A stretch of 64,000 bases of DNA from Lachnospiraceae bacterium (lineage in GTDB: Bacteria; Bacillota_A; Clostridia; Lachnospirales; Lachnospiraceae): the NCBI GenBank assembly GCA_004556565.1, contig SFGN01000006.1:21392-85391 (forward strand). Reading direction: 5' to 3'. The notes under the pieces are model-generated. The model ran no database searches, was not told the origin of the DNA, and saw nothing but the letters and a program-made list of their open reading frames with translations. Made by a program: the position numbers and the translations under genes. Positions 1-9,327 of this stretch are shown here, piece after piece (position 1 is the stretch's first letter; each line of letters begins with the position of its first letter).

Positions 1-2205
1 ATTTTATCAGTAAAAGATAAAGATGTGATTGCATTAACAAGCGGAAGCAAGATTTATACCATAACGATTAAAGCGGCAGAGAGCAGTGATACTTCCCTCG
101 AAAAGATTTCCATGAGTGATATCGGTTTTGAAACGGCTGATTTCACGGAGGAGGCTTTCTGGACGACCAAGAAGAAATCTTCTTCAATAGAAGTTACGGC
201 AGGAGAAAATGTCGGCGGGGTACAGGTGCTTGCAGGTGATTTCCGTACGCCGATTACGCTGACAAAAGCAGGAAATGTTTACAGCGGAAAGGTTGATTTT
301 TCCATCGGGCAGAATACGTATTATGTACAGGCCGTCGGCAAGGATGGCGTTACCATAAAACAGTATATGGTAATTGTCGTATATAATCCGGATGTGGAAA
401 TTTCCGTAACGGATATCAAAGTAAACGGGAAAAGTCTTGCCGGGTTTGACCCGGATGTCACAGAGTACGCGGCGGAACTGACAGAAAATGAAGACAGAAT
501 TAAGGTTGAGGTAACGACAGAAAATGCAGTCTGCATCAGAATCAATGATATGTCAGCGGCCGGAAAGGTTATGGAGGCAGATGCGGAGGAAGGCACAAAT
601 AATATCCAGATCATAGTGAAGGCGGCAGACGGCATTACAAAGAAAGTCTATAATATTGAAGCGGTAGTACCGGTTCAGGACAACACGGAGCTTTTCGATC
701 TTTCAGTGGACGGGGAGGAAATCCTTGAAAAATTTGATGCAGATAATAAAGTGACGGTCAATATTTCCGATGATGCTGCGGGTCTTGTGATCCGGGCAAA
801 GGATTCTCAGGCTGAAATTAAGGCGGTAAGCGGTAAGAAGAGCAAGACTGCGAAAGGCATCCTTAAGGCAGATCTGAATATATACAGGCAGACGCCTTCT
901 GTTGAAGTTACGGTCACGGCGCGTGATGGTGTGACGAAGGAGACATATACCATTGATCTCCGGAAGGTCGTATGGCTGTCGGATCTTGAATGGGAAAGCG
1001 CAACGATCGGATGGGATGCGGTTCAGGTTCAGAAAGACAGTGCTGTTGAAGGAACACCGATCCGTCTTGTCGATGCTGACGGGAATGTAGTGACATTTGA
1101 AAAAGGTATCGGCACACATGCTACTTCTGTGATTACTTATAATATTGCAGACAAAGGGTTTACGACATTTACCGGTTATACAGGCATGGATTATGCGAAG
1201 TACAATGGAGGATACAATGGTGCAACATTCCAGATCCTGGCGGATGATGATCTGTTGTTTGACAGCGGGGCAATGCTGAACACAGATCCGATGAAGGCAT
1301 TTAGCGTCGATGTGGCCAATGTGGGAACGCTTGTAATAAAAGTACTGGAGGGCGAAAATAACTGGAGCGACCATGCGGATTGGGCAGACGCAAAATTCCT
1401 GGTTGATTTTCCGGAATATACCGGACCGGAACCGGTTGATAAGACAGCGCTGAATAAGGCGGTGCATGAAGCCGGGGATTATGTACAGGAAGATTATACA
1501 GCCGAAAGCTGGAAGGCATTTGCAGAAGCCTTGAAAACGGCTGAAGATGTGCTGGCGGATGATGAAGCATCCGAGGCGGAAGTGACGGCTGCTGTCAGGA
1601 CATTGGATGATGCAAAGGCGGGCCTGGAGAAGAAGTCGATACCAAAGCTTCCCTATATGGATGTAAAGGAAGGCGACTGGTTCTATGATTATGTATACGA
1701 CGTATATGTGAAAAAATTGCTGACAGGGCTGGACGAGACGACCTTCGGACCGGTTCAGGATCTTGTCAGGGCACAGTTCGCGGTAATCGTATATCGCCTG
1801 GAGGGTGCGCCGGAAGTAGAATTTGACGCAGAAAAATTCCCGGATGTCACAGAAGGACAGTTCTACAGTAAAGCAGTCATCTGGGCGGCGGAAAACGGAA
1901 TCGTAACCGGTTATTCAAACAACGGTCATTTCGGGCCGAACGATCCGATCACCCGTGAGCAGATGGCGGCGATGATGTTCCGGTATGCAAATTACAAGAA
2001 GAAAGATACCTCAGGGAAGAAATCTTTGAGCAGTTTTCCAGACGGAAGCAGTGTCCAGGTATTTGCGGCGGAAGCGATGGAATGGTGTACGGCTGAGGGG
2101 ATCATCAGCGGAAAGGGTAATGAGCCGAAGATCCTTGACCCGCAGGGAAGCACAAGCCGTGCGGAATGCGCAACCATCATCAGCAGGTATACCGATATAA
2201 AGTAA
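1..2205 (+). CDS. Secreted SLH-domain protein with NPCBM module (5' end missing)
   Basis: The reading frame is open from base 1, so the N-terminus with its signal peptide lies outside the window. From the visible start the protein carries cadherin-like beta-sandwich repeats (two visible: residues about 125-210 and 215-315), then an NPCBM-type carbohydrate-binding module (begins VVWLSDLEWESATIGWD, contains GIGTHA), a FIVAR-like helical segment (DKTALNKAVHEAG to DDAKAGL), and three SLH repeats at the C-terminus (PYMDVKEGDWFYDYV; FPDVTEGQFYSKAV; LSSFPDGSSVQVF). SLH repeats usually anchor proteins to pyruvylated secondary wall polymers, so this is probably a cell-surface glycan-binding protein or glycosidase. 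Any catalytic domain must be upstream of base 1. Domain names are from pattern recognition. It is transcribed toward ileS but is followed by an independent promoter, so it probably ends its own operon. Confidence 0.85.
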   Translation: MLSVKDKDVIALTSGSKIYTITIKAAESSDTSLEKISMSDIGFETADFTEEAFWTTKKKSSSIEVTAGENVGGVQVLAGDFRTPITLTKAGNVYSGKVDFSIGQNTYYVQAVGKDGVTIKQYMVIVVYNPDVEISVTDIKVNGKSLAGFDPDVTEYAAELTENEDRIKVEVTTENAVCIRINDMSAAGKVMEADAEEGTNNIQIIVKAADGITKKVYNIEAVVPVQDNTELFDLSVDGEEILEKFDADNKVTVNISDDAAGLVIRAKDSQAEIKAVSGKKSKTAKGILKADLNIYRQTPSVEVTVTARDGVTKETYTIDLRKVVWLSDLEWESATIGWDAVQVQKDSAVEGTPIRLVDADGNVVTFEKGIGTHATSVITYNIADKGFTTFTGYTGMDYAKYNGGYNGATFQILADDDLLFDSGAMLNTDPMKAFSVDVANVGTLVIKVLEGENNWSDHADWADAKFLVDFPEYTGPEPVDKTALNKAVHEAGDYVQEDYTAESWKAFAEALKTAEDVLADDEASEAEVTAAVRTLDDAKAGLEKKSIPKLPYMDVKEGDWFYDYVYDVYVKKLLTGLDETTFGPVQDLVRAQFAVIVYRLEGAPEVEFDAEKFPDVTEGQFYSKAVIWAAENGIVTGYSNNGHFGPNDPITREQMAAMMFRYANYKKKDTSGKKSLSSFPDGSSVQVFAAEAMEWCTAEGIISGKGNEPKILDPQGSTSRAECATIISRYTDIK

Positions 2206-2329
2206 AGGTATTCCCGATGTGTGGGAATGACAGAGGTTTAGTTGCCAGTGGCGGGTCCTTTCAGTCATTCTGTACAGAATAAATGATATTGCTCCGAAGC
2301 ATTTTGACATTTCATGGAAACAAAAGGAC

Positions 2330-2358
2330 TTGACGAATCGACAAATTCTTTTTATAAT
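2330..2358 (+). promoter_or_regulatory. SigA-type promoter of the ileS T-box transcript
   Basis: TTGACG (2330-2335) and TATAAT (2353-2358) are separated by exactly 17 bases, close to the vegetative consensus. Transcription from here would start near 2365 and run through the T-box leader into ileS. Confidence 0.8.
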
Positions 2359-2429
2359 AGCCGATGAAGGTGTCGTGGTGCATTTTGCGGCGGCATTTAT
2401 AGTTGTGAAATGATTAATAATAAGAAACA

Positions 2430-2752
2430 AAAAAGACATTGACGAAGACAGTAGCTGACATCAGAAAGCCACAGAGAGCCGGAGGGGGTGTGAATCCGGC
2501 ACGAGTAAGATGTTTGCGAAAATCACTTCCGAGTCGCAGCTTCCGAACCGCCGGTATTTCTGCAGCATCATCAGAATAAGAATTAAAAGATGGTTAAGCG
2601 GCACACGAATCCGGACAGAAGTAAGAGCTGACGGGGCTCTGCCGTTATCAGAGCGCATATGAAGTGCGGGAATAGCCTGCCGGAGTATGTTGTAACAGGT
2701 GGTAATAAGCGAAGTTAACCTTCGTCCTTTTACAAAAGGGCGGAGGTTTTTT
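2430..2752 (+). promoter_or_regulatory. T-box riboswitch leader of ileS
   Basis: Stem I begins near 2430 with the usual AG-rich entry (GACGAAGACAGTAGCTGAC) and the AGAGAGCCGG / CCGGC apical pairing. A candidate isoleucine specifier codon ATC sits at 2522-2524 in GAAAATCACTTCC. The T-box bulge AACAGGTGGTAATAAG (2694-2709) is followed by CGAAG (2710-2714), which can pair with CTTCG (2720-2724) to form the antiterminator. The alternative is the terminator hairpin 2719-2752 ending in a T run. Uncharged tRNA-Ile is expected to stabilise the antiterminator and switch on ileS. The specifier matches the downstream gene. Confidence 0.9.
2719..2752 (+). terminator. Intrinsic terminator inside the ileS T-box
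   Basis: CCTTCGTCC and GGGCGGAGG form the stem around a ttttacaaaa loop, followed by TTTTTT. It is mutually exclusive with the antiterminator helix that uses the same CTTCG segment. Confidence 0.85.
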
Positions 2753-2792
2753 CATCATTGTTCAAAATTTATCAGGAAAGGAATGAAAAGGT

Positions 2793-5700
2793 ATGTATAA
2801 GAAAGTGTCTACGGATATGAATTTCGTAGAACGTGAAAAGGAAGTCGAGAAATTCTGGGCTGACAATGACATCTTCAGAAAGAGTATGAAGCAGAGGGAA
2901 GGAAGTCCGATGTACACATTTTATGACGGGCCTCCGACTGCTAACGGGAAGCCGCACATCGGGCATGTGCTGACGCGTGTCATCAAAGATATGATCCCCC
3001 GTTATCGTACTATGAAGGGATATATGGTTCCGCGTAAGGCAGGATGGGACACACATGGACTGCCGGTAGAGCTTGAAGTGGAAAAGCTTCTGGGGCTGGA
3101 CGGTAAAGACCAGATTGAAGAATATGGTCTGGAGCCATTTATTGATAAATGTAAAGAGAGTGTGTGGAAGTATAAGGGCATGTGGGAGGATTTCTCCGGC
3201 ACTGTCGGTTTCTGGGCAGATATGGAGCATCCATATGTGACTTATGACAATGATTTTATTGAGTCTGAATGGTGGGCATTGAAGAAAATCTGGGATAAAG
3301 GACTTCTGTACAAAGGATTCAAGATCGTGCCTTACTGCCCGCGCTGCGGAACACCGCTGTCCGCACAGGAAGTTGCCCAGGGATATAAGGATGTGAAAGA
3401 ACGCTCCGCAGTCGTACGTTTTAAAGTAAAAGGTGAAGAAGCGTATATCCTTGCATGGACCACAACGCCGTGGACACTTCCGTCCAACCTTGCACTTTGC
3501 GTGAACCCGAAGGAGGATTATGCAAAGGTCAAGGCGGCAGACGGATATACCTATTATATGGCACAGGCACTTCTGGATACCGTGCTCGGAAAGCTTGCTT
3601 CCGACGGAGAGCCGGCTTACGAAATCCTGGAGACATATAAAGGGACTGATCTTGAATATAAAGAATATGAACCTCTTTATCAGTGCGCGGCGGACGCTGC
3701 CGGAAAACAGAACAAGAAAGCATTTTTTGTGACATGTGATTCCTATGTAACTCTGACTGACGGTACAGGCGTCGTACACATCGCACCTGCATTTGGTGAA
3801 GACGATGCCAATGTAGGAAGAAAATATGATCTCCCGTTCGTACAGCTCGTGGACGAAAAAGGAAACATGGCACAGTCCACTCCGTTTGCCGGATTATTTG
3901 TGAAAAAGGCAGACCCGGAAGTACTCAGAGATCTGGATGCGAGAGGATTGCTGTTTGATGCGCCTAAATTTGAACACAGTTACCCGCACTGCTGGAGATG
4001 CGATACACCGCTGATTTACTATGCAAGAGAGTCATGGTTTATCAAAATGACAGATGTGAAGGATGACCTGATCGCAAATAATAATACTATCAACTGGATT
4101 CCTGAGAGCATCGGAAAAGGACGTTTCGGCGACTGGCTGGAGAACGTTCAGGACTGGGGCATCAGCCGTAACCGTTACTGGGGCACACCGCTGAATATCT
4201 GGGAGTGCGAGTGTGGGCATATGCATTCTGTAGGCAGCATCGAAGAACTGAAATCCATGTCTCCGAATTGTCCGGATGATATTGAACTGCACCGACCGTA
4301 CATTGATGATGTGACGATCACCTGCCCGAAATGCGGAAAGCAGATGCACCGTGTGCCGGAGGTTATCGACTGCTGGTTCGACAGCGGTTCCATGCCGTTC
4401 GCACAGCATCACTATCCGTTTGAAAACAAGGAGACATTTGAGCAGCAGTTCCCGGCACAGTTTATTTCCGAGGCGGTAGACCAGACACGTGGATGGTTCT
4501 ACTCACTGCTGGCGATCTCGACCCTCATTTTTAACAAAGCTCCTTATGAAAATGTAATCGTTCTGGGGCATGTACAGGATGAGAACGGACAAAAGATGAG
4601 CAAGTCCAAAGGAAATGCGGTTGACCCGTTTGACGCTCTTGAGACATACGGAGCAGATGCGATCCGCTGGTATTTCTATGTAAACAGCGCACCGTGGCTG
4701 CCGAACCGTTTCCACGGCAAAGCGGTAATGGAAGGTCAGCGTAAATTCATGGGCACATTGTGGAATACCTATGCATTCTTTGTGCTCTATGCGAACATTG
4801 ACAATTTTGATGCTTCAAAATACACATTGGAATATGATAAATTATCCGTTATGGATAAATGGCTGCTGTCCAGGCTGAATACTCTTGTGAAAACAGTGGA
4901 TGATAATCTGGCTGACTACAGGATCCCGGAGACTGCGAGAGCACTGCAGGATTTCGTGGATGACATGAGCAACTGGTATGTGAGAAGAAGCCGTGAACGT
5001 TTCTGGGCGAAAGGAATGGAGCAGGATAAGATCAACGCATATATGACATTATATACAGCACTTGTAACTGTATCGAAGGCGGCAGCACCGATGATCCCGT
5101 TCATGACAGAGCAGATTTACCAGAACCTTGTAAGAAGCATTGATCCGTCAGCACCGGAAAGCGTTCATCTGTGCGACTTCCCGTCTGTTGATGAATCACA
5201 GATTGATCCGGAGCTTGAAGAGAATATGGAACGTGTCCTGAAGCTGGTTGTCATGGGCCGTGCCTGTCGAAATGCTTCCAATATTAAGAACCGTCAGCCT
5301 ATCGGCAAGATGTTTGTAAAAGCAGGATTCGTACTGCCGGAATTTTATCAGGAAATCGTGGCAGACGAATTAAATGTAAAACTCGTAAAATTTACGGATG
5401 ACGTCCGTGATTTTACTTCATATAAATTCAAACCACAGTTAAAAACAGTAGGACCGAAATACGGTAAAATGCTGGGTGGTATCAAAGCAGCACTTGACGC
5501 AGCCGATGGAAATGCGGCGATGGATGAACTGAATGCAAACGGTTCTCTGAAACTGGAAGTCGGGGGGCAGGAAATCACTTTGTTCAGAGAAGATCTCCTG
5601 ATTGAGACGGCACAGATTGAGGGCTATGTATCAGAAAACGACAATGGAATCACACTTGTACTGGACACCAATTTGACAGAAGAGCTTCTTGAAGAAGGAT

Positions 5701-5948
5701 TTGTAAGAGAAATTATCAGTAAGATTCAGACGATGAGAAAAGAGGCCGGATTTGAAGTGATGGATAAAATCCGCGTTACCTATACGGGAAGCGAGAAGGC
5801 AGAGGCAGTATTTGCCAAAGCAGGCGGGGAAATCGCAGGAGAAGTCATGGCATTGTCTGTGGAAAAGAAAGAGCCTGCAGGTTATGTGAAAGAGTGGAAG
5901 ATTAACGGTGAAGCAGTAACCATGGGTGTGGAAAAGGAAGGAAAATAA
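2793..5948 (+). CDS. ileS: Isoleucyl-tRNA synthetase, type 2 (MupA-like)
   Basis: Class I synthetase that charges tRNA-Ile with isoleucine. The 1051-residue protein has the HIGH motif as PHIGH (about residues 55-59) and KMSKS as GQKMSKSKGN (about 600-606), a CP1 editing region, and Cys pairs (CPRCG, CECGH, CPKCG). The N-terminal region FYDGPPTANGKPHIGH and KAGWDTHGLPVELEVEK is the eukaryote-like IleS2 pattern. It closely resembles the plasmid mupirocin-resistance enzyme MupA as I remember it, rather than E. coli-type IleS1. Length fits IleS2. The start is supported by AGGAAAGG just upstream. Control is by the T-box leader. glgP starts two bases after the stop codon, so the two are co-transcribed. 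Mupirocin insensitivity would be an inference from the type. Confidence 0.95.
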   Translation: MYKKVSTDMNFVEREKEVEKFWADNDIFRKSMKQREGSPMYTFYDGPPTANGKPHIGHVLTRVIKDMIPRYRTMKGYMVPRKAGWDTHGLPVELEVEKLLGLDGKDQIEEYGLEPFIDKCKESVWKYKGMWEDFSGTVGFWADMEHPYVTYDNDFIESEWWALKKIWDKGLLYKGFKIVPYCPRCGTPLSAQEVAQGYKDVKERSAVVRFKVKGEEAYILAWTTTPWTLPSNLALCVNPKEDYAKVKAADGYTYYMAQALLDTVLGKLASDGEPAYEILETYKGTDLEYKEYEPLYQCAADAAGKQNKKAFFVTCDSYVTLTDGTGVVHIAPAFGEDDANVGRKYDLPFVQLVDEKGNMAQSTPFAGLFVKKADPEVLRDLDARGLLFDAPKFEHSYPHCWRCDTPLIYYARESWFIKMTDVKDDLIANNNTINWIPESIGKGRFGDWLENVQDWGISRNRYWGTPLNIWECECGHMHSVGSIEELKSMSPNCPDDIELHRPYIDDVTITCPKCGKQMHRVPEVIDCWFDSGSMPFAQHHYPFENKETFEQQFPAQFISEAVDQTRGWFYSLLAISTLIFNKAPYENVIVLGHVQDENGQKMSKSKGNAVDPFDALETYGADAIRWYFYVNSAPWLPNRFHGKAVMEGQRKFMGTLWNTYAFFVLYANIDNFDASKYTLEYDKLSVMDKWLLSRLNTLVKTVDDNLADYRIPETARALQDFVDDMSNWYVRRSRERFWAKGMEQDKINAYMTLYTALVTVSKAAAPMIPFMTEQIYQNLVRSIDPSAPESVHLCDFPSVDESQIDPELEENMERVLKLVVMGRACRNASNIKNRQPIGKMFVKAGFVLPEFYQEIVADELNVKLVKFTDDVRDFTSYKFKPQLKTVGPKYGKMLGGIKAALDAADGNAAMDELNANGSLKLEVGGQEITLFREDLLIETAQIEGYVSENDNGITLVLDTNLTEELLEEGFVREIISKIQTMRKEAGFEVMDKIRVTYTGSEKAEAVFAKAGGEIAGEVMALSVEKKEPAGYVKEWKINGEAVTMGVEKEGK

Positions 5949-5950
5949 GA

Positions 5951-8413
5951 ATGGGTACAAAAAGATTTGACAAAGAAGTATTTAAAGAGACTGTAAAGGA
6001 TAACGTGAGAAGGCTGTATCGCAAGACGATCGACGAGGCAACTCCGCAGCAGGTTTTCCAGGCTGTTTCTTATGCGGTAAAGGATCCGATCATTGATGAC
6101 TGGCTTGCTACTCAGGAAGCATATAAGAAAACAGATGCAAAGACTGTATATTACATGTCCATGGAATTCCTGATGGGGCGTGCGCTGGGCAACAACCTGA
6201 TCAATATGACGTCATATAAAGAAGTAAAAGAGGCTCTCGATGAGATGGGAATCGACCTGAATGCTATCGAGGATGAAGAGCCGGATGCGGCTCTCGGAAA
6301 CGGTGGTCTGGGACGTCTTGCAGCATGTTTCCTGGATTCTCTTGCAACACTGAATTACCCGGCATACGGATGCGGTATCCGTTACCACTACGGTATGTTC
6401 AAGCAGAAAATTGAGAACGGATATCAGGTAGAGACTCCGGATAACTGGCTCAAGGAAGGAAATCCGTTTGAAATCCGCCGTGACGAATATGCAAAAGAGG
6501 TACGTTTCGGAGGAACGATCCGCTGCGAAAGAAACCCGGAAACAGGAAGAGACGAATATATTCAGGAAAACTTTGAATCTGTACTCGCAATCCCATATGA
6601 TATGCCGATCGTAGGATATGGCAACCATGTAGTAAATACACTGCGTATCTGGGATGCAAGAGCGATCACTGACTTTAAGCTTGATGAGTTCGACCGCGGA
6701 AATTACCAGAAAGCAGTTGAGCAGGAGAACCTTGCCAAGATGATCGTAGATGTCCTGTACCCGAATGACAATCATTATTCAGGAAAAGAGCTTCGTCTGA
6801 AACAGCAGTACTTCTTTATTTCTGCAAGTTTACAGGCCCTGATTGCAAAATACAAGAAAGATCATGATGACATCCGCAAGCTTTATGAAAAAGTAGTTAT
6901 CCAGATGAATGATACTCATCCGACGGTTGCAGTTCCGGAGTTGATGCGTCTGCTTATCGACGTGGAAGGACTGACATGGGATGAAGCATGGGATGTTACG
7001 ACAAAGACATGTGCATATACAAACCATACGATTATGGCAGAAGCACTGGAAAAATGGCCAATCGACCTCTTCTCCAAGCTGCTTCCGCGTATTTACCAGA
7101 TTGTAAAGGAGATCGACAACCGCTTCACAGAGCAGGTTAAACGGAGATATCCGGGCAACCAGGAAAAACTGAAAAAGATGGCAATCCTCTGGGACGGCCA
7201 GGTGCGTATGGCAAACATGGCAATTATCGCAGGCTTCTCAGTAAACGGTGTTGCACAGCTCCATACGGAAATCCTGAAGAATCAGGAGCTGAAAGATTTC
7301 TATGAGATGATGCCGGAGAAATTTAACAATAAGACAAACGGTATCACACAGAGACGTTTCCTTGCCCACGGCAATCCGCTCCTTGCAGACTGGATTACCA
7401 ATAAGATCGGCGATGGATGGATCACAGACCTGCAGCAGATTTCCAAACTGAAACCGTATGTGGATGACGAGCAGGCAAGAAAAGAATTTATGGAGATCAA
7501 GTACCAGAACAAACTTCGTCTCGCGGCATACATTAAGAAACACAACGGAATTGATGTTGATCCGAACTCCATTTTTGACGTTCAGGTTAAACGTCTTCAT
7601 GAATACAAGCGTCAGTTCCTGAATATTCTGCATATTATGTATCTGTACAACAAGATTAAAGAGCATCCGGAGATGTCCTTCTATCCGAGAACATTTATCT
7701 TCGGTGCAAAGGCGGCAGCAGGATATCAGCGTGCAAAAGAGACGATCAAACTGATCAACTCTGTTGCAGATGTCATCAATAATGACAGAAGCATCAACGG
7801 AAAGATTAAGGTTGTCTTCGTTGAAGATTACCGCGTATCCAACGCAGAACTGATTTTTGCGGCTGCAGATGTCAGCGAACAGATTTCCACAGCTTCCAAA
7901 GAGGCGTCAGGAACAGGTAACATGAAGTTCATGCTCAACGGTGCGCCTACGCTTGGAACGATGGATGGCGCTAACGTGGAAATCGTTGAGGAAGTTGGAA
8001 TCGAAAATGCATTCATTTTCGGATTAAGCTCACAGGAAGTTATCAACTATGAGAACCATGGCGGATACCATCCGACAGACATTTACTTTAATGACTGGGA
8101 ACTGAAACGTGTGATCGATCAGCTTATGGACGGAACTTATGCAAAGGGAGACCATACCATGTATGAGAACCTTTACAATTCTCTGCTCAATACCAAGTGC
8201 TCAAGCAGACCGGATACTTACTTTATCCTGAAAGATTTCCGTTCCTATGCAGACGCACAGAGAAGAGTAGAGGAAGCTTACTGTGACCGTGACAGATGGT
8301 CAAGGATGGCTATGATCAATACGGCATGCAGCGGTAAATTCACATCTGACCGTACAATTGAAGAGTATGTAAAGGATATCTGGAAACTGGAAAAGGTTGA
8401 GGTTACGGTATAA
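5951..8413 (+). CDS. glgP: Glycogen phosphorylase
   Basis: Releases glucose-1-phosphate from glycogen or other alpha-1,4-glucans in the cytoplasm, with pyridoxal phosphate as cofactor. The 820-residue length is normal for the family. The PLP-site signature EASGTGNMKFMLNG is present (lysine near residue 658), as are the N-terminal GNGGLGRLAACF glucan-phosphorylase motif and the RRFLAHGNP segment. It starts two bases after ileS, preceded by AAGGAAGG, so it is probably read from the T-box promoter as well as possibly its own. That would couple glycogen breakdown to an isoleucine-tRNA-controlled transcript, an odd pairing that may simply be chance operon arrangement. Maltodextrin phosphorylase (MalP) activity cannot be excluded from sequence alone. 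Confidence 0.95.
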   Translation: MGTKRFDKEVFKETVKDNVRRLYRKTIDEATPQQVFQAVSYAVKDPIIDDWLATQEAYKKTDAKTVYYMSMEFLMGRALGNNLINMTSYKEVKEALDEMGIDLNAIEDEEPDAALGNGGLGRLAACFLDSLATLNYPAYGCGIRYHYGMFKQKIENGYQVETPDNWLKEGNPFEIRRDEYAKEVRFGGTIRCERNPETGRDEYIQENFESVLAIPYDMPIVGYGNHVVNTLRIWDARAITDFKLDEFDRGNYQKAVEQENLAKMIVDVLYPNDNHYSGKELRLKQQYFFISASLQALIAKYKKDHDDIRKLYEKVVIQMNDTHPTVAVPELMRLLIDVEGLTWDEAWDVTTKTCAYTNHTIMAEALEKWPIDLFSKLLPRIYQIVKEIDNRFTEQVKRRYPGNQEKLKKMAILWDGQVRMANMAIIAGFSVNGVAQLHTEILKNQELKDFYEMMPEKFNNKTNGITQRRFLAHGNPLLADWITNKIGDGWITDLQQISKLKPYVDDEQARKEFMEIKYQNKLRLAAYIKKHNGIDVDPNSIFDVQVKRLHEYKRQFLNILHIMYLYNKIKEHPEMSFYPRTFIFGAKAAAGYQRAKETIKLINSVADVINNDRSINGKIKVVFVEDYRVSNAELIFAAADVSEQISTASKEASGTGNMKFMLNGAPTLGTMDGANVEIVEEVGIENAFIFGLSSQEVINYENHGGYHPTDIYFNDWELKRVIDQLMDGTYAKGDHTMYENLYNSLLNTKCSSRPDTYFILKDFRSYADAQRRVEEAYCDRDRWSRMAMINTACSGKFTSDRTIEEYVKDIWKLEKVEVTV

Positions 8414-8414
8414 T

Positions 8415-8454
8415 ATGAACACTTAGCGAGGTTTTTCACGAGCTTAGTGTTCAT
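8415..8454 (+). repeat. Hairpin-forming intergenic element
   Basis: ATGAACACTTAGC (8415-8427) and GCTTAGTGTTCAT (8442-8454) pair at 12 of 13 positions around a T-rich loop. No T run follows, so it is not a classic terminator. It begins one base after the glgP stop. Its 3' arm (GAGCTTAG...CAT) resembles sequence next to the dispersed repeat at the right edge of the window, see findings. Confidence 0.55.
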
Positions 8455-8495
8455 GGCAGAATAATCCGTAACGGAGAAGACGGGAGGAGAATAGA

Positions 8496-9209
8496 GTGAA
8501 CATTTTAACCTCTGAGATGGAATCTATGCTGATCGGGTTACTGGTAATCCTGGGAATGATCCTGCTTATCGTCGGGATTATTGCTCTGGTCAGCTATATA
8601 CTTAAAGGCATAGGAATGTATACCATGGCGGTTCGTCAGGGAATGCAAAATCCGTGGCTTGCGTTTATCCCGTTTGCGAGAACATACCGCCAGGGAGAAC
8701 TCAGCGGGGATATCACATTGAAGCAGAAAGCAATTCAGAAGCCGGGAATCTGGCTTCTGCTCCTGCCGATCGTTTATAATGTGATTTACCTGGCAATTAA
8801 TCGGGTGTTCGGCATCGGAGCACTTGAGACATTATATTCTTCAGTGGATCAGGAAGAAATTACAGGCACAGTCATGAATCTGCTTGTCATGTGTATGGTG
8901 ATGATAGTGATCGCAGTTGTATATGAGGCAGCGATCGCAGTCCTAAAAATTCTGGTGAACCGCCAGATTTTTGAGCGGTTTACGACGAAAAATATGGCAG
9001 TTCTGCATGCAGTCCTGTGCGTGTTCATTCCATTGTATGAATCGATCTGTTTCTTTGTTATGAGAAATAAACCGTATATTTCGGGAATGGAGCCGGAAAT
9101 CCGGATGCCGTATATGTTTACGGCGGCAGACGGCATACAGCAGCCGCTGCAAAGAGGACTGGAAATTCCTGAGAATAAAGAGAACAGTCAGGAAAATGAG
9201 CAAAAATAG
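8496..9209 (+). CDS. Multi-pass membrane protein, unknown function
   Basis: A 237-residue protein with four or five hydrophobic segments: about 10-35, 85-105, 125-155 and 168-190. The motif QNPWLAFIPFARTYRQGELSGD is typical of small clostridial membrane proteins whose first helix is followed by a W-A-x-I/F-P-F/Y segment. No enzymatic motif is visible and I do not recognise a function. The start is GTG at 8496, preceded by GGGAGGAG. The stop codon TAG is supplied by the dispersed repeat that begins at 9193, so the last four or five residues are encoded by repeat sequence. This suggests the original C-terminus was altered by repeat insertion. Confidence 0.7.
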   Translation: MNILTSEMESMLIGLLVILGMILLIVGIIALVSYILKGIGMYTMAVRQGMQNPWLAFIPFARTYRQGELSGDITLKQKAIQKPGIWLLLLPIVYNVIYLAINRVFGIGALETLYSSVDQEEITGTVMNLLVMCMVMIVIAVVYEAAIAVLKILVNRQIFERFTTKNMAVLHAVLCVFIPLYESICFFVMRNKPYISGMEPEIRMPYMFTAADGIQQPLQRGLEIPENKENSQENEQK

Positions 9210-9273
9210 CTGCGAAGCGGCGAGAAAGCACCGGAGGTGCGTTTTGCGAATGGCGCGAGCTGAACTGTTACAA
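9193..9273 (+). repeat. Dispersed structured repeat, copy 1
   Basis: From ATGAGC (9196) to CTGTTACAA (9273) this 78-base unit matches base for base in length the reverse-strand unit at 63897-63974. Two short hairpins are conserved in both copies (AGCTGC-GAA-GCGGC and GCACC-GGA-GGTGC here) while their loops differ. The 3' block TTTTGCGAATGGCGCG is identical in both. The repeat overlaps the end of the upstream membrane-protein gene. Confidence 0.75.
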
Positions 9274-9327
9274 TCTGGAATATTTTATCCGGGCCCTTCA
9301 TATATTATTATATGGAGGGCTGTTTTT

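Noticed and set aside
9196..9327. N-terminal extension of spoIID from ATG 9196
   Set aside because: These codons translate the dispersed repeat, and a proper ribosome binding site precedes ATG 9328 where the SpoIID-type membrane anchor begins.
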